Source: Microseira sp003486305 (GTDB lineage: Bacteria > Cyanobacteriota > Cyanobacteriia > Cyanobacteriales > Aerosakkonemataceae). From it: 54,046 bases of DNA. Below, one piece after another: positions 33,371 to 41,448 of this stretch. Within the stretch, counting starts at the first letter, position 1, and the number at the start of each line of letters is the position of its first letter. The position numbers were made by a program, and so were the translations under genes. The notes beneath the pieces were generated by a model that had not been told where the DNA came from, searched no databases, and saw nothing but the letters and a program-made list of their open reading frames with translations. Location: the NCBI GenBank assembly GCA_031969655.1, contig DALYJX010000017.1:1-54046 (forward strand). The letters run 5' to 3'.

Positions 33371-33873
33371 GAGTTTCTCCTCTCAGATTAATTTTATAAT
33401 TGTCTTGAACCCCAGCCGGTGATGTTTGAACCATCCTAATGAATTATTGAAATCTTTTTTCTAGAAAGCGCGCTCTTGATCAAATCTTTACGTCTTTAAA
33501 ATTTGTAAAGTATTAGAATTTTAAATATTGAGCGGGTTAATTCGGATCAAAACCCCGAACAGCATATTAAATAAAGGCTGGGACTTATGCTCGCGCTCCT
33601 TCAAACTCCAATCTCGACATCCCACCCCTGCGATCTTAGATTAAATCTTTTATTTTCCAGTATCGTTAACGAGTTAATTTGGCTGGGATTGCAATATAGT
33701 TTCAGTCTGCTTAACAGAACTAAATATACTGTTATATTTATTAAAAAAGAGGGGGCGGTAAAAACACGTAAATACGTAGGTAGATAAATTAAAGTTATAG
33801 AAAAATCCGAGTCGGTAGATCTGCAAACTTTACAAAAACTTAACAAAATAGGCTAACTTGTCCGCGATCGCAC
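33371..33873. other. 503-bp gap without recognisable feature
   Basis: Short frames on both strands (33587-33787, 33601-33846) have no ribosome-binding site or family likeness. The region is A/T-rich with several stops. It should contain the radical SAM promoter. A small precursor peptide cannot be excluded but none was identified. Confidence 0.4.
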
Positions 33874-35424
33874 TCAAAGCGTCAAGACTTTAAGCGTTTT
33901 CAAGGTAGCATCGGCACAACCGCTGATGACTCCACCCATAGTTTGAATCTGTTGTAAGTAGTCGAGGGCGGATTTTGTAACGATTTCACCGGGTAGCAAA
34001 ACTGGAATCCCCGGCGGATAAGGACAGATGAGTTCGGCACAGATGCGAGACTCCGCCTGTTCTATCGGTAAAATTTCCGTTGGAGCAAAAAACGCTTCGC
34101 GGGGGGAAAGGGGAGGTTGTAGGGGCGGATTTGACCAAGGAAAAACAGTAGGGGCGGGTTTTACCAAAGAGTCTGCCGAACCACGAGATATCTCCTTAAA
34201 CCCGCCCCTCCCCGCACCCGCCCCTGCTGGCGAGTCAGCGTTGCGTCGATATTCTGTCGCGAGGGTGGTAAAAGCTTGCACCAGTTGGTCTATATCTGCT
34301 GCGGTGTTACCCAGACTGATAATAAAGGTTAGATGTTGCAGGGATGGGAACTCAGCCTGAACGCCGAGATATCGATCGAAAATATCATCAACTTCAAACC
34401 CAGTTAAACCCAAACCGGATACCGTCACTGTCAGGCGCGTTCGATCTAAACTAAAACATCTCGGTAGTTGTACGGAGGATAAAACGGACAATCCGGGAAC
34501 ATGCGGAATTTGTTTTCTGGCTGCATCAGCTAACTGTAAAGTTTTAGCCATCAAAGCTTCTCCGTGCAAAGCCATTTGTTGGCGCGCCGCATCCAGGGAA
34601 GCTAAAAGGATATAGCTGGGACTGGTAGATTGGACTAACTGTAAAGCTTTGCTGAGGCGATTTCTATCGATGCGATCGCCTTGGACGTGTAACATCGAAG
34701 CTTGAGTCATCCCAGCCAAGGTTTTATGGATAGATTGTACGGTTAAATCTGCACCTGCTGATAGCGCCGAGGTAGGTAATTCGGGATGAAAGGCGAAATG
34801 GGAACCGTGGGCTTCATCTACGAGAAGGGGAATGTTATGTTGATGGGCGAGGCGAGCGATCGCACCCACATCCCCACAAACCCCATAATAAGTTGGATAC
34901 ACCATCATCACCGCCTTCGCATCTGGATGCTGCTTTAAAGCATCGGCTACCGCAGCGGGTGTAATAGAGTGAGCGATATCTAGAATCGGGTCGTATTCTG
35001 GGAGGACGAAAATAGGGATAGCACCGGAGAGGATTAGGGCAGCGATCGCAGAAGAATGCACATTTCGCGGCAAAATAATCTTATCCCCCGTACCGCAAGT
35101 AGCCAAAATCGCCGCAATTATTCCCGAAGTAGAACCATTGACCAAAAACCAAGTTTCTTCCGCTCCAAACGCCACCGCCGCCAATTCCTGCGCCGCGCGA
35201 ATCACCCCATCAGGCGCAAATAAAGTATCTAATTCGGCTAATTCAGTCAAATCCGCTCGAAATACGCTGGTTCCCACCAACTCAGCCAAACTAGGAGCAA
35301 TACCCGCACCCCGCTTATGTCCAGGCGTATAAAAAGCAGCGTGCGGCTGATTCGCGCACAGTCGTAAAGCATCCAACAAAGGCGTTTCCACTTGAAAATC
35401 CCGCCAACTTTTACTCGCACTCAT
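33874..35424 (-). CDS. Orn/Lys/Arg decarboxylase-family PLP enzyme
   Basis: 516 residues. Fold-type I PLP enzyme: YTPGHKRGAG (32-41), ADLTELAELDTLF, NGSTSGIIAAI for phosphate binding, DEAHGSHFAFHP with the PLP-ring Asp, and SIHKTLAGMTQ with the Schiff-base Lys. C-terminal domain ICPYPPGIPVLLPGE. It decarboxylates a basic amino acid, most likely in polyamine formation; which one cannot be told. Odd: residues about 400-436 (GAGAGRGGFKEISRGS to NPPLQPPLSP) are foreign, Pro/Gly-rich, and encoded by a GGGGCGGGTTTAACC palindromic repeat inserted in frame in the linker before the C-terminal domain. The start follows GCAGGGA. Confidence 0.9.
   Translation of the reverse strand: MSASKSWRDFQVETPLLDALRLCANQPHAAFYTPGHKRGAGIAPSLAELVGTSVFRADLTELAELDTLFAPDGVIRAAQELAAVAFGAEETWFLVNGSTSGIIAAILATCGTGDKIILPRNVHSSAIAALILSGAIPIFVLPEYDPILDIAHSITPAAVADALKQHPDAKAVMMVYPTYYGVCGDVGAIARLAHQHNIPLLVDEAHGSHFAFHPELPTSALSAGADLTVQSIHKTLAGMTQASMLHVQGDRIDRNRLSKALQLVQSTSPSYILLASLDAARQQMALHGEALMAKTLQLADAARKQIPHVPGLSVLSSVQLPRCFSLDRTRLTVTVSGLGLTGFEVDDIFDRYLGVQAEFPSLQHLTFIISLGNTAADIDQLVQAFTTLATEYRRNADSPAGAGAGRGGFKEISRGSADSLVKPAPTVFPWSNPPLQPPLSPREAFFAPTEILPIEQAESRICAELICPYPPGIPVLLPGEIVTKSALDYLQQIQTMGGVISGCADATLKTLKVLTL
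34118..34227. repeat. GGGGCGGGTTTAACC repeat inserted in frame in the decarboxylase
   Basis: About 110 bp; the core 34148-34210 matches the intergenic element at 18766-18829 (arms GTAGGGGCGGGTTT, and shared CCACGAGATAT). The decarboxylase frame runs through without stop. Confidence 0.85.
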
Positions 35425-35503
35425 TCCCTGCTAAAGTTTTGAACTCACCACATCGATTCCACTCGTACCCAGGCTCCAGCCTGGGTAAGAAAAGCCAACT
35501 CAT

Positions 35504-35647
35504 ATGATGTCCGTTGAATTGCCCATCATAAAAAACCTCAAAGAGTCGTTGCGTAGGGACACGGCATCAGAGATATCTCAGACAAACAATGGACGTTAAT
35601 CGTGCCGTGTCCCGGCTGATGATTATGGGTAATCGACCGGACATGAT
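35504..35647. mobile_element. 145-bp MITE family, copy III
   Basis: From ATGATGTCC to GGACATGAT, same interior as copies I and II. It sits between two near-identical stretches (about 35453-35499 and 35657-35703) that each contain a CTCGTACCCAGGCTCCAGCC palindrome followed by GAAAAGCC. 35425-35842 otherwise has no gene. Confidence 0.8.
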
Positions 35648-35842
35648 ATCACTACATCGATCCGACTCGTACCCAGGCTCCAGCCTGGGTACGAAAAGCC
35701 AGAGGCTCCGCAAGGGCTGACTACCGATGCAAATTAGGTACATTGTTAAAGCAAACGTCCCCAGACATAGCTAATGGGAGGGATGTTATTTTATCAGGTT
35801 TTCTCTAGCTTTATAGGGTTAAACGATAAAATAAAAAGTCTC

Positions 35843-36049
35843 ATGATCGGCATCCCAGAACCACAAATTCCCAATCCAGAACCCATACCCCAGCCACCAG
35901 TACCGGAAACCGTACCAGCACCAATACCCCAGCCAGTACCAGGTCCAGTACCAGAACCAATACCAGAATCAGTACCAGAAACCGTACCAGCACCAATTCC
36001 CCAAACAGTTCCGGCACCGATTCCCCAAACGATTCCCGAACCTATCTAA
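35843..36049 (+). CDS. Short proline-rich repeat protein
   Basis: 68 residues from MIGIPEPQIPNPEP (earlier starts at 35774 and 35783 also possible). Almost every third residue is Pro, in tandem PVPETVPAPIPQ-like units that also repeat at the DNA level. No domain. The Pro/Glu spacing resembles the linker of the pentapeptide protein at 13362, so it could be the linker of a lost larger gene, or a free rod-like peptide. No SD is visible. It ends 53 bp before ychF. Real translation is uncertain. Confidence 0.45.
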   Translation: MIGIPEPQIPNPEPIPQPPVPETVPAPIPQPVPGPVPEPIPESVPETVPAPIPQTVPAPIPQTIPEPI

Positions 36050-36102
36050 AATAGATCTGGTTTAAAAAACCCAGTGTCTCACCTTTTAACCTTCACACTC
36101 AA

Positions 36103-37194
36103 ATGCTCAGAGCCGGAATAGTCGGACTACCCAACGTTGGAAAATCTACCTTATTCAACGCCTTAGTTGCCAACGCTAAAGCCGAAGCAGCCAACTTTCC
36201 TTTTTGCACCATCGAACCCAATGTAGGCGTCGTAGCAGTTCCCGACGAACGGTTAAACGTGCTAGCGGAAATATCCAAATCCAAGCAAATTGTGCCGACG
36301 CGGATTGAATTTGTCGATATTGCGGGATTGGTGAAAGGCGCAAGTCAAGGCGAGGGACTGGGAAATAAATTTTTATCCCACATCCGCGAAGTCGATGCCA
36401 TTGTCCACGTCGTGCGCTGTTTCGAGAACGATGATATCATTCACGTCGCTGGTTCGGTAGACCCCCTGCGCGATATAGACGTAATCAATTTAGAACTAGC
36501 ATTAGCAGATTTAGCACAAATTGAACGCCGTGTAGAACGCACCCGCAAACAAGCACGCGGTAGCAAAGAAGCCCAAATTGAACTAGCCGCTTTGGAAAAA
36601 ATTAGCGCCGCTTTAAATGAAGGAAAACAAGCGCGACAAATTGAATTAACCGAAGAAGAAGAACCGCTGATTCAACAACTCTGCTTGCTCACCCGCAAAC
36701 CGATTATTTACGCCGCTAACGTATCCGAAGATGATTTAGCGACGGGGAATCAATGGGTAGAACAAGTGCGACAACTGGCAGCACAAGAACATGCCCAAGT
36801 CGTCGTTGTTTCCGCTCAAGTCGAGGCGGAATTAGTCGAATTACCTGAAGAAGAAAGAGGGGAATTTTTAGCATCTTTAGGCGTAGAAGAAGGCGGGTTA
36901 AAATCTTTGATTCGCGCCACCTACGAACTTTTAGGCTTGCGGACATACTTAACAACAGGTCCCGAAGAAACCCGCGCCTGGACGATTACCGCCGGAATGA
37001 AAGCACCCCAAGCAGCGGGTGTGATTCATACAGATTTTGAACGCGGCTTTATTCGTGCAGAAACTGTTGCTTACAAAGATTTAGTCGAATCTGGTACGAT
37101 GACGGCTGCCAAGGAAAAAGGCTTAGTTCGTAGTGAAGGGAAAGAATATGTCGTGCAAGAAGGAGATGTGATGTTGTTCCGGTTTAATGTGTAG
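36103..37194 (+). CDS. ychF: Ribosome-associated ATPase YchF
   Basis: 363 residues, standard length. P-loop GLPNVGKSTLFNAL (8-21), switch region and G3 DIAGLVKGASQGEGLGN, specificity motif replaced by an ATP-preferring NVSED, and a C-terminal TGS-like domain (FLTTG-type YLTTGPEETRAW, then FERGFIRAE). This Obg-family protein prefers ATP over GTP and binds the ribosome; roles in oxidative-stress response and translation fidelity are known. No clear SD. The following genes on the plus strand (37263, 38104) may share the transcript, though gaps are 50-70 bp. Confidence 0.96.
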   Translation: MLRAGIVGLPNVGKSTLFNALVANAKAEAANFPFCTIEPNVGVVAVPDERLNVLAEISKSKQIVPTRIEFVDIAGLVKGASQGEGLGNKFLSHIREVDAIVHVVRCFENDDIIHVAGSVDPLRDIDVINLELALADLAQIERRVERTRKQARGSKEAQIELAALEKISAALNEGKQARQIELTEEEEPLIQQLCLLTRKPIIYAANVSEDDLATGNQWVEQVRQLAAQEHAQVVVVSAQVEAELVELPEEERGEFLASLGVEEGGLKSLIRATYELLGLRTYLTTGPEETRAWTITAGMKAPQAAGVIHTDFERGFIRAETVAYKDLVESGTMTAAKEKGLVRSEGKEYVVQEGDVMLFRFNV

Positions 37195-37262
37195 GCTAGT
37201 TCTTCTGTGCTTGTGTTGTTATTGAAAGCTTATTGGAAAAAACTCCGAAGGATATAGTATAG

Positions 37263-38048
37263 ATGGATGCTGCAATTTATGTTGCCATTATTTCAGGTTG
37301 TGTGGCGCTAGCAAGTGCAGCAATAAGCCTTTATGGAGTTGCGTTTCAAGAACAGCAAAAAAAGCAACTTATAGCGCTACAACACAAGCTAGAACAGGAA
37401 AGCAAAAAGCAAACCAAAGAGCAGTTAGTTAAAGAATTAATTGGCAAGTACCGAGAACCATTGCTAACTGCTGCCTTTGATTTGCAGAGTAGAATTTACA
37501 ATATCGTAGAAATTAATTTTTTAGATAATTACTACATAAATGGAACAAAATTGGAAAAAGAATATGCATCTGACAATACTCTATATGTTATAGCCGAGTA
37601 TTTTGGATGGGTGGAAATTATTCGCCGTGAAATTCAGTTCTTAAATTTGATTGAGGTGATTGAAAACCGTAAGTTTTTGCAGCTAATCAACCAAATTAAT
37701 CAAAGGTTTCTAGAAGGTAGAATAGATCGAACATTTCGTATATTTAGAGGAGAACAGAGAGCTATAGGAGAAATTATGATGACGCCTCTGTCTGCCAATA
37801 ATAACTCACCCAGTCGTGAGTGCATCGGTTATGCAACTTTTGTATTAAAGCAAAAAGACCCTGATTTTAGCTGTTGGTTTGAGAAACTTCGTCAGGATAT
37901 TGAAGTTTTAGCTAATGAACCAGGTAAGCATTCTCAACGTCTGATTAAATTACAGCACGCTCTTGTAGAACTTATTGATTTTCTAGATCCAGAGTGTATT
38001 CGCTTTGCTAAAGAATTTCGCACTAAGATAAATAGGGAGTCTTGCTGA
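37263..38048 (+). CDS. Hypothetical protein with N-terminal membrane anchor and coiled coil
   Basis: 261 residues. One membrane segment at 4-27 (AIYVAIISGCVALASAAISLYG), a Gln/Lys-rich coiled coil to about 58, then a helical domain with conserved-looking YREPLLTAAFDLQSRIYNI, YFGWVEIIRREIQFL and RGEQRAIGEIM. I recognise this arrangement from bacterial hypothetical proteins of unknown function. Good SD AAGGATAT before the ATG. Sits between two housekeeping genes but has higher A/T than they do, which fits accessory DNA. Role unknown. Confidence 0.75.
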   Translation: MDAAIYVAIISGCVALASAAISLYGVAFQEQQKKQLIALQHKLEQESKKQTKEQLVKELIGKYREPLLTAAFDLQSRIYNIVEINFLDNYYINGTKLEKEYASDNTLYVIAEYFGWVEIIRREIQFLNLIEVIENRKFLQLINQINQRFLEGRIDRTFRIFRGEQRAIGEIMMTPLSANNNSPSRECIGYATFVLKQKDPDFSCWFEKLRQDIEVLANEPGKHSQRLIKLQHALVELIDFLDPECIRFAKEFRTKINRESC

Positions 38049-38103
38049 AATGCCGTGGTTAGAGAAACATTATTAAAATTTTAGTTGAGAGGAATTATTG
38101 TAT

Positions 38104-39420
38104 ATGCCAAGAAACTTTCCCATACTGACTTTAAATATCGAAGATTTAGATGATCGTGGTTACGGCATAGCTCAACATGGAAATAAGATAGTACAGGTAC
38201 TCAATGCTTTGCCAGGAGAAACAGTCGAAGCGCAGATTTTTAGAAGAAAAAAAGGAGGATTGCAAGGAGTCGCTAAATCAGTTTTACAAGCTTCCAATTT
38301 GCGCGTAGCACCTCGCGAAGATCATTTTTTATGTTGTTCGCCGTGGCAAATTCTAGATTTTGAGGCAGAGAACCAAATTAAGGTATCTTCAATCAAAAAG
38401 TTTTATCAGGAAGCACAGGTAGATTTGCCAGATTTTGATATAATCAGCCTGCCTGACCAAACTTGGAATTATCGCAATAAAGCTGAATTCTCTTTTTATA
38501 GCGATGATACAGAACAATTAAATCTTGCTTTTTTTGGGAGAGATAGTCGAAGTAAGTATCCCCATACTGGTTGTGTTTTAATGGCTGAGCCTATTAATAT
38601 AGTAGGCAGAAGATTTTTAGATTTCTTAAATGACCGAAAGATTCAAGCCAGACAATTAAAGAGCATTATTTTGCGCTATTGTTACGCTCAAAATAAGGTT
38701 GTAGCTTGTCTGTTTTTTAAAGATGAAAGCTTGGAATTTAATTTAGAAGAGTTGTCATCTCTTTTAGATGAGATTTTACAGGGGATTAGCATTATCTATT
38801 CTACTCACAAATCCCCGGCTCCAGTTGTGACTGAAATTAGGCATCAATTGGGCTGCATGGAGTTAACCGAGTCGATTTATGATGTGAATTTAACCTATAA
38901 CTGGGATAACTTTTTCCAGATTAATCCGCCAGTGTTTGAACTAGCGGCTAAAGATATGATTGAGCAAATTAAAGGTACGCCGGATTTTAGTAACTTACCA
39001 GTGGTCGAAATGTATGCTGGAATTGGAACTTTAGGGTTATTGGTAGCGCCTTTGGTGCCAAAGGTTTTGGCGGTGGAAGTGACTCCGGGTTCCCAGGAAA
39101 AAGCTATTAGGAATGCGGAGCAAAATAGGGTGGGTAATTTTGAATTTATCGAGAGTTTAGCGGAAGAGAGTGTAGAAGCGATCGCATCCAACCAAATCCT
39201 AATTTTAGACCCCCCCCGCGTCGGCTTACACAATAAAGTAATCGAGAAAATTATCGCAGAATCTCCCAAACACATTATCTATCTTTCTTGCAACCCAAAA
39301 ACACAAGCTGCTAACTACGCAGCGCTGCAAGAAAAATATAAAATTAGGTGGATGAGAGCATATAACTTTTACCCCCATACACCACATGTAGAAAGTCTGG
39401 TAATACTTGACAAAAAATAG
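38104..39420 (+). CDS. RNA (uracil-5-)-methyltransferase, RlmD/TrmA family
   Basis: 438 residues from MPRNFPILTLN. N-terminal TRAM RNA-binding domain (about 5-60: DLDDRGYGIAQHGNK, VLNALPGETVEAQI). The single CC at HFLCCSPWQIL replaces the fuller Fe-S cysteine set of classic RlmD. Catalytic domain: SAM motif EMYAGIGTLGLL, LILDPPRVGLHNK, and the catalytic Cys in YLSCNPKTQA. It makes 5-methyluridine in rRNA or tRNA; which target is not clear. A TTG six bases upstream (38098) is an alternative start. Directly behind its stop lies a TAATGGC heptamer array. Confidence 0.92.
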   Translation: MPRNFPILTLNIEDLDDRGYGIAQHGNKIVQVLNALPGETVEAQIFRRKKGGLQGVAKSVLQASNLRVAPREDHFLCCSPWQILDFEAENQIKVSSIKKFYQEAQVDLPDFDIISLPDQTWNYRNKAEFSFYSDDTEQLNLAFFGRDSRSKYPHTGCVLMAEPINIVGRRFLDFLNDRKIQARQLKSIILRYCYAQNKVVACLFFKDESLEFNLEELSSLLDEILQGISIIYSTHKSPAPVVTEIRHQLGCMELTESIYDVNLTYNWDNFFQINPPVFELAAKDMIEQIKGTPDFSNLPVVEMYAGIGTLGLLVAPLVPKVLAVEVTPGSQEKAIRNAEQNRVGNFEFIESLAEESVEAIASNQILILDPPRVGLHNKVIEKIIAESPKHIIYLSCNPKTQAANYAALQEKYKIRWMRAYNFYPHTPHVESLVILDKK

Positions 39421-39421
39421 A

Positions 39422-39628
39422 ATGCTAATGGCTAATGGCTAATGGCTAATGGCTAATGGCTAATTGTTAATGGCTAAGAAGGTAGGTTGTTAGTTAAATT
39501 ACTTTGGCACTGGTAATCGGTAATTGTCACAATGGCAAAAGCAGTATCCATTACCACCGCCACAACTGGCAATTAGCAATTAGCAATTAGCAATTAGCAA
39601 TTAGCAATTACCAATTACCAATTACCAA
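39422..39628. repeat. Two heptamer tandem arrays (TAATGGC and TTAGCAA)
   Basis: 39422-39473 has about six TAATGGC copies; 39570-39628 has about five AATTAGC copies followed by ATTACCA copies. The second array includes the stop codon of the gene at 39615 on the minus strand. Confidence 0.85.
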
Positions 39629-40517
39629 ATTTTACAGATGACCCCATATTTTCATCATCGCTGCCGAAGATGACGCCGCCAGCAGCACCTGGGACGAGTT
39701 CAATCGCTTCAATTTTGTGATAATTGTAATGATAAAGGGGAACCAAATCGGGATTGGGACGGAAAGCGATCGCATTACCTCGCACTCCAAAATAACCGGC
39801 AGCATAAACAGCAGATTCAAATGGCCCATCACTTCCAGGATCGCTTGCTGAGGCAATAAAAAGAATACCGGCTTTATCTAATTTTAAATCTGAAATATGG
39901 CGCACATTAGCACCAGTTGGAAGAGGGACTTTTAAATTAGCGGAACTTGTTTGAGTAATTTGATAATTATTCAAGTTTAACTTGCCCCAGTAAATTGTAG
40001 CGGCTTCTGCACCCGCACCTCGGTGCGCCCAAACAGCTAGTAAATTTCCGTCGATTTCTTGCAAGGTAAATCCTTCTAAATTAGTTGTTGGTGTAATTCC
40101 CGGTAAAGTAAAGACCTTGAGAACCGAGATCGTCTTGTTACTGTTGAATCTGATATGATAAACTTTGCCCAAACTGCTTAAAGCCATGAAAGCGTTTAGC
40201 GTGCCGGGAATCGATGCGATCGCTTCCAAATCGCTAGGCAATTCGACGTTACTAGGCCAAGTTAAAGCAACGTATTCTGGTTGTGCTTCACCCTTAATCG
40301 TAATCAACCCTAGACGACCCTCATCTTTGCCTTTATTATCGTGAACGATCAGGAAATCCATCTGATGGCTTTGCAGCTTCACCAAAGCCATCCCGCTAAT
40401 GCCAAAAAGTATGCCACCCCGAACCGGACGCCACTGTTGTGCTAAAGCTGGGTGGGGGACAAGTAACATTGACTTCAAAAGCGCCCCAGCTATCAATAAA
40501 TTGAGAAACCGATGCAT
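39615..40517 (-). CDS. Secreted beta-propeller-like protein of unknown function
   Basis: 300 residues. Signal peptide 1-26 (FLNLLIAGALLKSMLLVP, cleavage after ALA). The mature part is beta-rich with repeating hydrophobic strands (GGILFGISGMALVKL, DFLIVHDNKGK, DLEAIASIPGT, HISDLKLDKAGILFIA, IEAIELVPGA) like phytase/esterase-like beta-propellers. No catalytic motif is evident. Its end SSVKFGNW and stop run into a heptamer array, so the last codons may be repeat-derived. Exported to periplasm or outside; function not assigned. Convergent with the RNA methyltransferase gene. Confidence 0.75.
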   Translation of the reverse strand: MHRFLNLLIAGALLKSMLLVPHPALAQQWRPVRGGILFGISGMALVKLQSHQMDFLIVHDNKGKDEGRLGLITIKGEAQPEYVALTWPSNVELPSDLEAIASIPGTLNAFMALSSLGKVYHIRFNSNKTISVLKVFTLPGITPTTNLEGFTLQEIDGNLLAVWAHRGAGAEAATIYWGKLNLNNYQITQTSSANLKVPLPTGANVRHISDLKLDKAGILFIASASDPGSDGPFESAVYAAGYFGVRGNAIAFRPNPDLVPLYHYNYHKIEAIELVPGAAGGVIFGSDDENMGSSVKFGNW

Positions 40518-40639
40518 GTTGTAGGTATGAAAAACAGTTGAATTATTTTAAAGGCATACTGGGAAGAGTAGAGACATGGCGCGCAAAGTCTTTACTGCAA
40601 CCGACTCCCTGGTAAAATGGCGCGAAAGGACAGACAAAT

Positions 40640-41143
40640 ATGAGACGCAAATCTACATCCTCCGGGTTCTTTAATTCTACGATTCTGGCAATTCTGGCAG
40701 GCGTGTTTATTTTGGGGGTGGGAATTGGTATCGCCTTTAGCTCAACGGCGACATTGACCCCGACAAACGTGGCGTCGAGGGAATTCATCGACCGCAGTGC
40801 GCCAAACCCAGACTTGTGTGTCCAATATGGAGCCAGTGCGATTGTTACCGATACCCGCGTGTTTGTGACTTTAAATCCCTTCAATGTCTACGTGACGCAG
40901 CCGAAAATGCAACCCGGATGCGTGTTGCGTACCAATAACTGGTCAATTTTAGAACAAAGAAAAGCGATCTCCGGCGAGCAAGTGCGCGAGTGTAAAAACC
41001 GGATGAATACTTTTGGTTACACGGGGGACTTGGGAGATCAACCCCAAGTTGACTGTATCTATCAAAACGATGCTGAGAAAAACCGCTTCCTCAATCAACC
41101 AGGTTCTAGCGGCGCTCCCGCAGCAGAAACCAATCAATTCTAA
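40640..41143 (+). CDS. DUF3172-like membrane-anchored cyanobacterial protein
   Basis: 167 residues. One membrane segment (13-35, STILAILAGVFILGVGIGIAF) then a periplasm- or lumen-facing domain with Cys in DLCVQYG, GCVLRTNNW, VRECKN and VDCIYQN, likely two disulfides. I recognise it as the cyanobacterial DUF3172 family; its function is unknown. No SD. An excellent hairpin terminator follows 20 bp behind the stop. Confidence 0.8.
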   Translation: MRRKSTSSGFFNSTILAILAGVFILGVGIGIAFSSTATLTPTNVASREFIDRSAPNPDLCVQYGASAIVTDTRVFVTLNPFNVYVTQPKMQPGCVLRTNNWSILEQRKAISGEQVRECKNRMNTFGYTGDLGDQPQVDCIYQNDAEKNRFLNQPGSSGAPAAETNQF

Positions 41144-41162
41144 TCGTTTGAATTTAACCAGC

Positions 41163-41217
41163 GCCTAGAGTCTCGGTCAAGGATTTGGGTATTCTATCAC
41201 CGAGGCTCTAGGCTTTT
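41163..41217 (+). terminator. Intrinsic terminator of the DUF3172 gene
   Basis: Arms GCCTAGAGTCTCGGT (41163-41177) and ACCGAGGCTCTAGGC (41199-41213), one mismatch, followed by TTTT. Confidence 0.88.
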
Positions 41218-41448
41218 ACCTTTGAAGCGGGTGGGGGGTATTCTACCCTGGATTGCAGCTTGTAACTTGTGCTAGACAATGGATTTTTGCAGACTTGGTA
41301 CGATCTCGATTGAGGCAAAATTTAAAAGCAGTATTGGCTTTTAGGGCAGGCAGAGTATAGTTTTTTAAGGGCTTTTGTACTGATAATGCCAAAAGCCTCC
41401 TTTGTGTCAATTCCACAGAGAGTTCAGGGTGTCTACTGTCGCAAATAT

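Noticed and set aside
33587..33846. Short frames on both strands in the gap before the decarboxylase
   Set aside because: No ribosome-binding site, no conserved pattern, A/T-rich context.
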